Shown here: one piece after another, positions 1-9,200 of the stretch | Numbering within the stretch: the first letter of the stretch is position 1 | Layout of the letters: every line of letters starts with the position of its first letter | DNA from: a virus | DNA length: 45,839 bases | Virus record (IMG/VR): IMGVR_UViG_3300005607_000019 | Coordinates: 1-45,839 of that record | Strand: one strand, 5' to 3' | The notes under the pieces: generated by a model | Seen by the model: the letters and a program-made list of their open reading frames with translations, nothing else | What the model was told of the DNA's origin: nothing | The model's database searches: none | Position numbers and translations under genes: made by a program

Positions 1-71
1 CGAACTCACGATCAATCGTACCAAACGCTGGCACAGTGTATCTGGACCGGTGCAGGAGTTAGGGTGACGGC

Positions 72-1310
72 ATGGACCTCTTGGTCAAGGACTACCTACG
101 CAACCACACGTTCCGGCAGCTCGAGGAAGAGCACGGTGTCTGCGCACGCCCCAACGCGACGATGGACAAGTTCGCGCTCAACTACGACCAGATCTTGGCC
201 AAGAACGGTGACCCCGTTGCGGAGCAGTGCCGCGGTCTCGTCATCAGGCCGAAGGCTGACCTCGCGATCGCGGGACAGGACTGGAAGGACGTCCGGGTCG
301 GCGAGATCGAGGTGCTGGCCTGGCCCATGTGCCGCTTCTACAACCACGGCGATCCGGCTGCGGCCAACATCGACTGGTCGCACCCGTCCTTGAAGGTCTA
401 CGAGAAGGTCGACGGGACCTGCATCATCCTGTACTGGGACCCGCTCCACGGCAAGTGGCACGCCGGCACGCGGTCCGTTCCCGAGGCTGACCTGCCCATC
501 AACGCGGGCAACCTCGAGATCGGTGATGCGACGTTCTCGCAACTGTTCCTCCAGGCGTTGAAGCTGACGCGTGAGGAAGTGTCGGGGAAGCCGGTCGACT
601 GGGTTGTCGACGGTCCGGAGAAGGTCATCCACCTCAACAAGGAGCTGACCTACGTCTTCGAGCTCGTCTCGCCCCACAACCAGATCGTGGTCGTCTACCC
701 CGAGCCCCGTGTCTACCTGCTGGCGGCACGCCACACGCAGACCGGCAAGGAGGTCCCGATCGAGACGCTCCGCATCGAGCACGTCCGGCGCCCCAAGACC
801 TGGGAGATCCGTGACGTCGCCGCTCTGGCGTGCTTCGTCGACGCCGCCGACCCGTCCCAGCTCGAGGGTGCGGTCGTCTGTGTCCAGACCGGTGCTTCGT
901 TCCAGCGCCTGAAGGTCAAGAACAAGACGTACGTCCTCGCCCACAAGTCGAAGGACACGGTGACCTCGTCAGCGCGTAACGCTCTCGAAGCTGTCATCCT
1001 CGACAAGGCCGACGACATCATCCCGTTGGTCCCAGTCGACGTCCAGGACAAGCTCCGGGCGATGCAGCGGGCCTTCAACGACTACTGCCGTGACATCGAC
1101 GAGAAGGTCGCGGCGTACAAGGCGGAGGCCAACGGCTCGCGCAAGCGGTACGCCGAGCAGGTGCTGTTGGGCGGCGGTTTCACCGCGGTCTACTTCAACC
1201 TGTGGGAGAACCGCGCCCTGAACGCTCGTGAATGGTTCGCCGCGGCGTGCAAGAACAACAAGCTGTCGGACTCGTCCCTCGACAGCATTCTCGCAAAGCT
1301 GAACTTGTGA
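72..1310 (+). CDS. rnlA: T4 Rnl1-type RNA ligase
   Basis: ATP-dependent RNA ligase of 412 aa that should seal 5'-phosphate and 3'-OH RNA ends, typically to repair tRNAs cut by host anticodon nucleases. All nucleotidyltransferase motifs are visible: motif I KVDGT with the adenylated lysine at K112, FELVSP around E197 followed by the Rnl1-style PHNQIVVVYPEP segment, motif IV EGAVV around E265, and motif V LKVKNKTYV with K281/K283. T4 Rnl1 has 374 aa, so this is full length with a slightly longer C-terminal helical domain. An AGGAG lies at 54-58, 13 nt before the ATG, with a weaker AGGGTGA at 61-67. It is one of the few + strand genes here and faces away from the tRNAs at 38.6 kb. Family assignment is firm; the tRNA repair role is from family knowledge. 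Confidence 0.93.
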   Translation: MDLLVKDYLRNHTFRQLEEEHGVCARPNATMDKFALNYDQILAKNGDPVAEQCRGLVIRPKADLAIAGQDWKDVRVGEIEVLAWPMCRFYNHGDPAAANIDWSHPSLKVYEKVDGTCIILYWDPLHGKWHAGTRSVPEADLPINAGNLEIGDATFSQLFLQALKLTREEVSGKPVDWVVDGPEKVIHLNKELTYVFELVSPHNQIVVVYPEPRVYLLAARHTQTGKEVPIETLRIEHVRRPKTWEIRDVAALACFVDAADPSQLEGAVVCVQTGASFQRLKVKNKTYVLAHKSKDTVTSSARNALEAVILDKADDIIPLVPVDVQDKLRAMQRAFNDYCRDIDEKVAAYKAEANGSRKRYAEQVLLGGGFTAVYFNLWENRALNAREWFAAACKNNKLSDSSLDSILAKLNL

Positions 1311-1430
1311 GCCCCAACATGGGGGCCCGCGAATTGTCCGTGGGCTCCCTGTGGGCCGCCTGTACAGCCCTCCCGACCGTGGTTACGGTGGATCCAGTAG
1401 GTCCCTGATACTTACGCAAAGGAGGATGAC
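1311..1430 (+). other. Gap between RNA ligase and small ORF
   Basis: This 120-nt gap holds a short CCCCA-ACA-TGGGG inverted repeat at 1312-1324, just after the RNA ligase stop. It is not followed by a T-run, so it is at best a weak terminator or mRNA end. A strong Shine-Dalgarno AAAGGAGG sits at 1418-1425, 5 nt before the next ATG. I found no convincing -35/-10 pair. Confidence 0.35.
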
Positions 1431-1610
1431 ATGGCGTCAATCACGATCGACCTGATGGGAGATGATGACGTCATCACCGTCCCGCCCGAGAAGACCGAGG
1501 CTGAGCTGAAGCGCGAGGAAGAGAACCGCCGGCGAGCCCTCGAAGAGATCTTCCGCCGGTCACCCCAACCGCAGCTCGAGATCGTGCCGGCCGTCCCCAT
1601 CAAGCGTTGA
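1431..1610 (+). CDS. Small charged hypothetical protein (59 aa)
   Basis: A 59-aa ORF with the best ribosome binding site in the window (AAAGGAGG, 5 nt spacing). The product starts MASITIDLMGDDDVITVPPE, followed by a Lys/Glu/Arg-rich stretch of about 25 residues (KTEAELKREEENRRRALEEI) that should form one amphipathic helix, then a Pro-rich tail ending in VPIKR. No membrane segment, signal peptide or Cys is present. Its TGA stop abuts the stop of the minus-strand gene at 1611, the two stops together making TGATCA, so the genes converge without a gap. I do not recognise the family. The strong SD and phage-like codons support a real gene. Confidence 0.7.
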   Translation: MASITIDLMGDDDVITVPPEKTEAELKREEENRRRALEEIFRRSPQPQLEIVPAVPIKR

Positions 1611-2114
1611 TCACGTCGCCGAGTTCTGGGGCGGGTACGAACCCATCACGATGATGTCGACCAGCGGGTGTCCCGTCGGGTTGGGCGTGTTGATGCTGTT
1701 TCCCGACCAGGTCTCACGGACAGCACCGGCGACGTAGTACCCGGTCAGCACGTACGTTGTCGGCGTGAAGCTTCCACCGCCTCCTGACGAACCTGTGCCC
1801 GTCTGGAAGTTGATGAGCAGGGTCGGGTAGCCATCGGGCGATGAGCCCGTGACAAACGCGGGTCCGATCATCGACGAGGTAATGGGACCCGTCGACGACG
1901 AGGCTACCAGCAGCGACGCTGATGGGAAGAGAAGCCCGTATGAGCCCGTGTACAACGAGCTCGAGACGATGATCGTGGGAACAGCACCGACGCCGAGCAT
2001 CGACGCGGTGATCGCCGCGTGCGAGGCAGTCGCCACCATTCCGGACCTTGGGAAGATCCCGAGGGTACCGGTGTATAGCGAACCGGAGACGATGATGCTG
2101 TTGTCAGTCGCCAT
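1611..2114 (-). CDS. Small Ser/Gly-rich virion-type protein with TGHxLxDI C-terminus
   Basis: A 167-aa protein with a low-complexity N-terminal half rich in Ser, Thr and Gly. It contains two similar blocks (SIIVSGSLYTGTLGIFPRSG near residue 6 and TIIVSSSLYTGSYGLLFPSA near residue 47), then a GTGSSGGGGS linker and a C-terminal segment with YVLTGYYV and PTGHPLVDIIV. The C-terminal segment resembles that of the 104-aa protein at 11444-11758 (YLMRGYY, PTGHALIDITI). It is the last gene of the minus-strand structural block and lies 11 nt after the preceding gene, with only a weak GGGTGA as SD. Probably a fibre or tail accessory protein; function unknown. Confidence 0.65.
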   Translation of the reverse strand: MATDNSIIVSGSLYTGTLGIFPRSGMVATASHAAITASMLGVGAVPTIIVSSSLYTGSYGLLFPSASLLVASSSTGPITSSMIGPAFVTGSSPDGYPTLLINFQTGTGSSGGGGSFTPTTYVLTGYYVAGAVRETWSGNSINTPNPTGHPLVDIIVMGSYPPQNSAT

Positions 2115-2125
2115 GCGTCACCCGA

Positions 2126-3574
2126 TCATGCCGGCGGCGGCCGGACAAAGTTGATGCCCGTGCGGGTGAATCCCGTCCTTGGGATTGTCTTGTTTTGAGT
2201 GTCCCACGGGATCGAGTACTTGCGGTCCTGCTGTGTCGAGCTACCGATGAAATAGCGAGCGAAGTCCCACCTGACGCCGGGCGTAGAGACGTTGTACGTG
2301 CTACGGATGAAGTCGATCTCACCCAAGTAACCGCAGACGTTGGCGGGTGCGGTTTCATACGCACCGACTGGAATCTGGTACTCGTCAAAGAAGACACCAC
2401 CACCCGTTCCGAGACCCCCCTGTCCGCCTGACGACGATGACAGGATCGTGCTGGGTTGGTAGTTGTAGTCGACCATGAATGCTTTGGATTCGTCCATGAC
2501 AAGCGGGCGCACACTCGCCGTGGTGTTGCCGATGATGCCTCCCTGCTGGCCGCTCGTACCAGCCAAGTCACCATAGACGCTTGCGTTTGAGATCGACCAG
2601 GGCAATGCATTCCACGATGCGATGACGCAATAGGGCGTGATCGTACCTTGACTGCCTGACGGCATACCGTTGCGGGGGATGTACGGCCCAGCGAACGACA
2701 TGATCTGTGACGCGTTGTTCGAATCAGTGGTGTCAATGAAGATGACCCAAGAATCATCGTCAGCAATCACATGCATTCGGACGTCTGATGCAACGTTGCC
2801 GTTTCCGCCGAAAATGTTGTTGCAATTCTCGGCGAAGTGTGCAGCTGCAGAACCCCAGTGGAAAGCACCTGCATCGCAGTTGCTGCGGGGGAAGATGAAG
2901 ACGCCGCTGCCGCTGGCATAGCTGCCGCTGCCTGCAGGAGCACCCCAGACGCCAACGAGGCCGTTAGAACCACCGTTCGCTTTGGTGTCAATGCCAAGGA
3001 CGCCAGTCAGGGCGTTCATGCTGCCACGCCATGGGTTACCGAAGCCGTTTTGCAGGCTACCAGAAGTGCTGCCTCCGTAGCCTGTGATGCCAGGTCCAGT
3101 GATCACGCCACCAGTGAATGGGCCGCCTGAACCGCTGATACCGATCGCACAAGCGTGTCCTAGGTGGCAGTTGTTGTTACCGGTGTTCGAAGATCCGAGG
3201 AAGAGGCCAGGGTTGCCCGGCGCCGAACCAAAGCCACCGCCTGCTCCGCCGGTACCGTTAGAGGCACCGGACCACTGGAACAGGTGAAAGACGTCGTACG
3301 GTCTTGCTGGCGAAGCATTCTGTCGGACGACAAAGAAAGCGTTGTTGCCCCATGAGTTGACAGTTGCCGCGTTGATCGCATCAATGAAGTTCGTGCCGGT
3401 ACCCGGGAGCGTTCCTGGACCAGAGGTCGTGCTGCCGTAGTTCAACGCGATCAACGTGTACTGTGGGTGCGAGGTGAAGAACTGGTACAACGTCGTGAAG
3501 ACGTTTGATGCATTGTAGTTCGAGTTCTTCGTGTTGAAAAGGCACTCGACGCGGCCGCGAACAAAACCACCCAT
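2126..3574 (-). CDS. Adhesin-like virion protein, family A copy 3 (most diverged)
   Basis: A 482-aa member of a tandem family of three with the genes at 3576 and 4884. The shared N-terminus (about residues 1-95) carries VRGRVEC, FFTSHPQYTLIALNYGS and FFVVR, then a FHLFQWSG segment. The centre is Gly/Asn/Ser-rich and the least conserved part. The C-terminus (about 410-480) has YLGEIDFIRSTYNVS, PWDTQNKTIPRTGFTRTG and FVRPPPA. No signal peptide or enzymatic motif is seen. The SD GGAGGAGGAA lies inside the last codons of the upstream paralogue and the start follows its stop after one base (TGA-C-ATG). Location at the end of the tail locus suggests a virion-surface or receptor-binding role; this is inference. 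Confidence 0.72.
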   Translation of the reverse strand: MGGFVRGRVECLFNTKNSNYNASNVFTTLYQFFTSHPQYTLIALNYGSTTSGPGTLPGTGTNFIDAINAATVNSWGNNAFFVVRQNASPARPYDVFHLFQWSGASNGTGGAGGGFGSAPGNPGLFLGSSNTGNNNCHLGHACAIGISGSGGPFTGGVITGPGITGYGGSTSGSLQNGFGNPWRGSMNALTGVLGIDTKANGGSNGLVGVWGAPAGSGSYASGSGVFIFPRSNCDAGAFHWGSAAAHFAENCNNIFGGNGNVASDVRMHVIADDDSWVIFIDTTDSNNASQIMSFAGPYIPRNGMPSGSQGTITPYCVIASWNALPWSISNASVYGDLAGTSGQQGGIIGNTTASVRPLVMDESKAFMVDYNYQPSTILSSSSGGQGGLGTGGGVFFDEYQIPVGAYETAPANVCGYLGEIDFIRSTYNVSTPGVRWDFARYFIGSSTQQDRKYSIPWDTQNKTIPRTGFTRTGINFVRPPPA

Positions 3575-3575
3575 G

Positions 3576-4871
3576 TCAGATTCCTCCTCCCAGGTTGGTG
3601 ACGAACGTCACACCGGCGCGCGTCGCACCGCTGCGGGGAACCGTGTTATTCTGAGAGTCCCACGGGAACGAGATCTTCTGTGACGCAAGCGTAGTCGTCC
3701 CAAAGAAGATGCGAGAGAAGTCAGACTTGACGTCGTTGGTCGCCACACCGTAGACGATCTTGATGAACTCGATCTGGCCCAGGTAACCTGACATCGGCAC
3801 GGGCCAGGGTTCAAACACTCCGACCCAGATGGGCCATTCGTTGTAGGGGTTACCCGGGATCTGTTTGTCGGGTGCGAAGTTCGCATCAACCGCAAAGTTG
3901 TTCTGAAAGTAATCAAGCTGCAGCTGGCCAACCGAACCCGTGTTGGGCATCGCGATGCCGCCTTGTTGTGACGAAGTGCCGGCGACATCGCCCCAGATGC
4001 TCTGATCCGACACCGAGATCGGGATGTTCGTCCACTGGAAGATGGTGCAGAACGGGTACGGGATGTTCTGGGCAATGTTCGGACGGGGAACGTAGAGACC
4101 TGCATAGGCGAGGTACGGTGATCCCGTTCCAGTGTCGTTGTAGTCGGTGAAGATGGCCCAACAATCATCGTCGGCTACGATGTTCATCCGCGTCGGCTGT
4201 GTGTCGCTCTGCAGGCCGTAGATGGACCCGCCGTTCTGCCGAGACTGTTGGTGGGCGCCGACTTGTTGCCCGCTCCCGGCGTTGCCATTGTTGCTTCGGG
4301 GAAAGACCATGGCGCCCGTGCCGCCGCCGGGTGGCGCTCCCCAGACTGGGTTTCCCTTCGTGTCAGCACCGTTGCCGTTCTGGGTCCCCTTCCATGGGTT
4401 GCCGTTATTGGGGCTGCCCGCAGATCCACCAGTGCCGCCGATTCCGATCGCTGCTTGGCACATCAATCCCGTCATGTTGACGCCCGTGTTACCTGCGCTG
4501 GTTCCATTTTGGATCAACGCCGGGGCACCTGGTGATTGACCGATCACGGTCGTGGCACCAGACTGGTTAGACGATCCTCCCCACTGGAACAGGTAGTAGA
4601 CGTCAAAGGGCCTCGCCGTCGTCGCGTTTGCCCTTACTACGAAGAACGCATTGTACCCGAACGAGTTGGCTTGATCGTAGTAGTTGGTTCCCGTCCCGCT
4701 CGAGGTGCTGTTGGGCAGGTTGGTGGTTGATCCGTACTGCAACGCGATCAGCGTGTAGTTGGGATGCGACGTGAAGAAGTCGTAGAGGTTCTTGAAGTAG
4801 ACCTGTGTTTCGTCCTGCCGGTTGTTGGCCGGGATCGCACACTCAATCTTGCCGCGTACAAGTCCGCTCAT
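3576..4871 (-). CDS. Adhesin-like virion protein, family A copy 2
   Basis: A 431-aa paralogue of the proteins at 2126-3574 and 4884-6188. It shares the N-terminal MSGLVRGKIEC, FFTSHPNYTLIALQYGSTT and FFVVRANATTARPFDVY segments, a central GSPNNGNPWKGTQNGNGADT block followed by WGAPPGGGTG and FPRSNN, and a C-terminal YLGQIEFIKIVYGV domain ending PWDSQNNTVPRSGATRAGVTF. The central block is almost identical at nucleotide level to that of the 4884 copy. It has a GGAG Shine-Dalgarno and starts 12 nt after the upstream paralogue. Its final codons GGA GGA GGA double as the SD of the next gene. Probably a structural or adhesive protein; no enzyme motif seen. Confidence 0.72.
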   Translation of the reverse strand: MSGLVRGKIECAIPANNRQDETQVYFKNLYDFFTSHPNYTLIALQYGSTTNLPNSTSSGTGTNYYDQANSFGYNAFFVVRANATTARPFDVYYLFQWGGSSNQSGATTVIGQSPGAPALIQNGTSAGNTGVNMTGLMCQAAIGIGGTGGSAGSPNNGNPWKGTQNGNGADTKGNPVWGAPPGGGTGAMVFPRSNNGNAGSGQQVGAHQQSRQNGGSIYGLQSDTQPTRMNIVADDDCWAIFTDYNDTGTGSPYLAYAGLYVPRPNIAQNIPYPFCTIFQWTNIPISVSDQSIWGDVAGTSSQQGGIAMPNTGSVGQLQLDYFQNNFAVDANFAPDKQIPGNPYNEWPIWVGVFEPWPVPMSGYLGQIEFIKIVYGVATNDVKSDFSRIFFGTTTLASQKISFPWDSQNNTVPRSGATRAGVTFVTNLGGGI

Positions 4872-4883
4872 GGTGTTCTCCGG

Positions 4884-6188
4884 TCAAGTGTTGGGGTTGA
4901 GCGACGGGGCCACAAAGTTGACACCGTTGCGTGTGAAACCGCTGCGTGGGACAGTGCGGGTCGTCTTGTCCCAGGGAAGTGCATACCTGAGAGCCTGAAG
5001 GGTGTTAGATCCTCCCACGAAGATGCGAGAGTAGTCAGAGCTGACACCATACTGCGGAACATTGTACATCTCACGAATGAAGTCGATCTGGCCCAAGAAA
5101 GCAGTGTACGTCTGTGGACCACCAACCTCGTAGATCCCAACTGGGATGTCGAGCTGATTGTACGTTGCGACTGAAAACGCATGATCGGGCCAGAAATCTA
5201 CGCTTTGTGCAAAGATCGAGTAGTGATCCATCATCGCTCCAACGACCGTAGCTGACAGAGGCGTGACGATGCCACCCTGCTGCGTGCTTGTGCCCGCGAT
5301 GTCACCGTAGACGCTGTTTGCAACAGATGTCACGTACGATGAGTTCTGGCTGCTGACGTTGAAAGGCAACACGTTGTATGAAGAGAAAACAACGTACGGA
5401 TAGGGAATGCTGACGTTGTTTCGCGGCGTGTAGATGCCGCTGTACCCCGCGACAACCTGACCGTTGTCGTTGTAGTCTACGAAGAGCACAAATGAATCAT
5501 CGTCACCAACGATGTGAAGTCGAGTCGGGAAGTTCGCATCAGACGAAAACGACGGGCCCCACGCGCACATGTTCTGAGTCTGGTTTCGGTGAGAACCGAC
5601 GTTGTTGTTGCTTCGTGGCCAGATCATCACGCCCGTACCACCGCCCGTCGGGGCTCCCCAAATCGGCCCCGTCGCAGGCTTCGTGTCAGCGCCGTTGCCG
5701 TTCTGGGTCCCCTTCCACGGGTTGCCGTTGTTGGGGCTACCTGTGGATCCGCCGGTGCCACCGACGCCAATCGCAGCGGCATAAGCCATGAAAGTCTGGT
5801 TGTTGTTGATCGGCTGCGTAGAACCAACAACGAGCGCTGGTGCACCCGGAGCAGTTCCCATGCTTTGGCCACCAGTGTTAGGAGCTCCGGACCACTGGAA
5901 CAGGTGGTAGACGTCGAAGGGTCTGACCGTCGTTGCGTTTGACCTCACGACGAAAAAAGCATTGAACCCGAACGAGTTGGCTTGATCGTAGAACCCGGTG
6001 CCCGTGCCTGAACTTCCCGCGGGTGAGTTCGTCACCTGCGTCGACGAGCCATACTGCAACGCGATCAGCGTGTAGTTCGGGTGTGACGTGAAGTAGTCGT
6101 ACATGAGCTTGAAACAAGCCTGCTGCAACGCGTTCCTAGCGAACGTGTTCAGGTAACACTCGATCTTGCCACGTACCAGTCCACTCAT
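4884..6188 (-). CDS. Adhesin-like virion protein, family A copy 1
   Basis: A 434-aa protein, the first of the tandem family in transcription order. The N-terminus MSGLVRGKIECYLNTFARN is followed by YDYFTSHPNYTLIALQYGSS and FFVVRSNATTVRPFDVYHLF. A central GSPNNGNPWKGTQNGNGADT motif precedes WGAPTGGGTG and WPRSNN. A region with DDDSFVLFVDYND is shared by all three copies (DDDCWAIFTDYND, DDDSWVIFIDTTD). The C-terminus has FLGQIDFIREMYNVP and PWDKTTRTVPRSGFTRNG. AGGA is the SD. Each copy probably folds as a beta-sandwich with a variable centre, which would suit receptor contact; the fold is inferred from composition only. Confidence 0.72.
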   Translation of the reverse strand: MSGLVRGKIECYLNTFARNALQQACFKLMYDYFTSHPNYTLIALQYGSSTQVTNSPAGSSGTGTGFYDQANSFGFNAFFVVRSNATTVRPFDVYHLFQWSGAPNTGGQSMGTAPGAPALVVGSTQPINNNQTFMAYAAAIGVGGTGGSTGSPNNGNPWKGTQNGNGADTKPATGPIWGAPTGGGTGVMIWPRSNNNVGSHRNQTQNMCAWGPSFSSDANFPTRLHIVGDDDSFVLFVDYNDNGQVVAGYSGIYTPRNNVSIPYPYVVFSSYNVLPFNVSSQNSSYVTSVANSVYGDIAGTSTQQGGIVTPLSATVVGAMMDHYSIFAQSVDFWPDHAFSVATYNQLDIPVGIYEVGGPQTYTAFLGQIDFIREMYNVPQYGVSSDYSRIFVGGSNTLQALRYALPWDKTTRTVPRSGFTRNGVNFVAPSLNPNT

Positions 6189-6212
6189 GGTGATCCTAGG
6201 AAAACTATAGCC
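6189..6212 (-). promoter_or_regulatory. AT-rich gap with possible -10 element
   Basis: The 24-nt gap between the long fibre gene and the family A genes contains TATAGT (minus strand, 6204-6209) inside a GAGGCTATAGTTTT context, about 15 nt before the start of the 4884-6188 gene, and AGGA as SD. No -35 box is clear. It could be a phage-sigma promoter that uncouples the adhesin genes from the fibre gene, or chance. Weak. Confidence 0.2.
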
Positions 6213-9200
6213 TCAACGCCATTCGAGGCTCAGTTCTACTCCTCCCACATTGACGAAGTTGCTGCCCGACGGGTCGACCCAAGCCCGTGCGAGGAAGATG
6301 CCCGATCCAGTCACGGTCGACAAGACGTTAGAGATGTCCGCCTCCTGGAGCGTCAGGGTAGACGGCAACGAGGCCGTCAGGACTGAACCTGAGACTGGTC
6401 CCGGCGTTCCGTTGATGATGCCGCTGTAGTCGTAGAGGTCAACATACGCATTGCCGTTGCCGAAGACCGGCGCGAAGATCGCTCGGTACTTGTACGTCAG
6501 CGGGTCGATGTTCGTGTTGAACTTGCTACCATCGTACTTGTGAACGCCCAGGTTGGCCTTGCTGCCCGAGAACTGGGGCGTGGTTACCATCGCTGACAGG
6601 AACGGGATGGTAAACTGGCGGGACACCGAGCTGCCGGTGATCGCCATCCCAGAACCTGACTGGAACGTCAGGGTCCCCAGGATCGTCACGCTGCCGCTGA
6701 AGATGTTGTTGACGTTGCTCCCAATCTGGTTCAGTTGGGTCACCGTCGTGTTGCCGAAGCTAGCATTGCCCAACGCCTGGATCGACGACGTGGTGAACAG
6801 GAAGTTTCCCTCATCGAGCCAACCGTCGATGACGACACCCGTTCCACCTGGATCGAGCTCGTACATGAAGAGGTAAGTGTACGAGCCTTGTCCCACGAAG
6901 CTAGAACCAGACGTGTTGCTACCCATCACCTGGTACTGGTAGAAGCCTTGGTTGTTGACTGGATTTTGGTCGATCCAGAACAACGTTGGCATCCTGTTCC
7001 AGTCAGTGCTGCCCTCGCCGTCAACGAGCTGCAGGCCCTTCGAGCCCGTGGTGACGTTGCCGCCGTTGCGGAAGAAGGTGTAGTTGGTGCGCCCCGTCGT
7101 CGTGCTCGTGTTGCTGTTGATCGTAGCAATCAACAACACTGGTCGGCCACGAGTGATCAGACCCGCCGTTGGGTTCTGGACATCAACATCAGTATACGTC
7201 GGAGCGGCTGCGGGAGTGGTCTGCGTTGTGGTGAATGAATACTTGAAGTTGACGTCTGTCAGTTCCCACAAGATCAGCGACGACAGCTGGTTGCCGAAGT
7301 TGACGTGGTTGGTGCCCGCGCCGTTCGTCGCACGCATGATGTACGTGTTCGTCGCGCCAACAGTTGCACCCTGGTCCAAGACCATCCAGCAGCATCCCAT
7401 CAGCTCGTTGGTGTTACTACCAACGTTGACTGACATACCTGCGGTAGCACCGTTTGCGAGTGAGGTGCCATTTCGGAAGACGTCAGTCCAGCACCAGTTA
7501 CCACCTGCGTCGCTTGACGTGTTGCTGCTAGCGATGACGAGGACTGGGTTCTTTCGCGGGTTGATGCTGGCCGAGAGGCCGATCAAGTTGCCGCCCGGGA
7601 CTGCCTGCGACTGCGTCGTTGACGCGGTCACAACGTTAGCGCCCTTCATCTCGAAGGCCATCAGAGCGGTGGGTCCAACGCCCCATGCCCCCAATTCGCC
7701 AGCACCGACGACAGCTTCTGCCATCAGTTGGTAAGTGTGAGTGCCCGGTCCTGCACCGAAATCAACGTAGGCGAAGCTTGCGTTTGCGTTGAATGACTGG
7801 TTCAGCGGGCCCGCACCCTGCAAGCCCCCGCCGGGTGCCAGATTGACGCCGTCCCGGTTCAAGCTGAAGTATGCCTGCGCTCCGTTCGTCTGTGCGTTGT
7901 AGTTGGCGTTGGCCATGATCAAGACGGGAGCCCCCGTCGTCGTGATCGTCAGCTGCGTGTTTGGGACGAGCTGGTAGCCTGGCGTTCCCGTGTCGAATGG
8001 GAACGAGTTCGACGATGTCGCCATCGCGTAATTGGCAGGAGAGAACGCAGTGTTGCCGGCGCTGGCCGTGATCGAGTACTGGTTGACGGTCGCAGAACCC
8101 GACGGGATCAAGAACCACTGGACGTGGCCCGTCCGCATGTTCTGGGTGTCGATACCCACTCCGATAGGATCGCTAGTGGTCCAAGTCTGCTCCGTCGAAC
8201 CGCTGACCAAGTACTGCAGCGTGAACACGCTGCCAGAGTTGGCCTGGAGCAAACCCTCGAGGATCGCTGGTTGTTGGTTGTTTGTAGCGAAAGTTGTCCG
8301 CTGCAGGACCGTTCCATTTGAACCAGACAGGCGGAAAGCAATGTAAGTACCGGCGCCTGTACCACCGATCGCATTGAAGTACGACTGGAAGTTGTAGAGA
8401 CCCGTCTGCAGGACGGTGAACGTTGACCCGTTCCTCAGGATGTTGACAGATGGGCCCTCAGTGAAGTTGCCAAAGACCTCTGACACGTTGTGCCAGCTGC
8501 CGCTGCCCGAGAACAGGAGGCTGCCGGTGCAGTACCCGTAGTAGGCAGCGAAGGAACCCGGCACGTTGCCCGGGACGACGCCCGGGATGTTGATCGTAGC
8601 TACTCCACCGACGTCAAACGTCTGGACACCGGTGCCCTGGAAGTTGATGGTCTGGTACGGGCTGTTGGGCAGCACCGCCCCCGCGTTCTCGACGTTGATG
8701 CCAGAGATCCCGCTGCCTCCACCGCCGATGGAGCTCGAGACAACGATCTGACCCAGTGAGTTCGTCAAGATCTGGGTGCCACCGAGCCCGATGATGTACG
8801 GGTTGCCCGTCGGCATCTGGGTGATCGAACCCGTGATGCCGGCTGCTCCCTTGACATTGAGCGACCCCGACATGACCACGTCGCCGCCGAAGACGCCCTT
8901 AGCTGGGCTGGCATTGGCGACGGGCTCCTGTGCCCCCACGGTGCCGCTGACATAGAAGAAGATGTCCTTCCCCTTCATGCCCGCGTAGACGTTTTCGGTG
9001 CCATCCGAGATGGCCACAGAGGAGGTTGTCCGGATCTGGCTGGGTCCCCAGGGTGAGATGCCTCCCTCGACCCAGGCATTCGGTCCCGACAGCGACCCGC
9101 TTGTGATGTTGCTGGTGCCCGAGCCGCTGATCTGCATGACCCCAGACAGGATCAGCGACACGATTGCAGTGGCATCGGGGCGGCCCGATTCCCAGACCTG

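Noticed and set aside
96-944. A 282-codon minus-strand frame opposite the RNA ligase
   Set aside because: Leu/Asp/Arg/Val-only composition and fully within a gene with all ligase motifs.
1312-1324. Intrinsic terminator after the RNA ligase
   Set aside because: The hairpin is only 5 bp with a 3-nt loop and lacks a T-run, so it is kept only as a remark in the gap entry.
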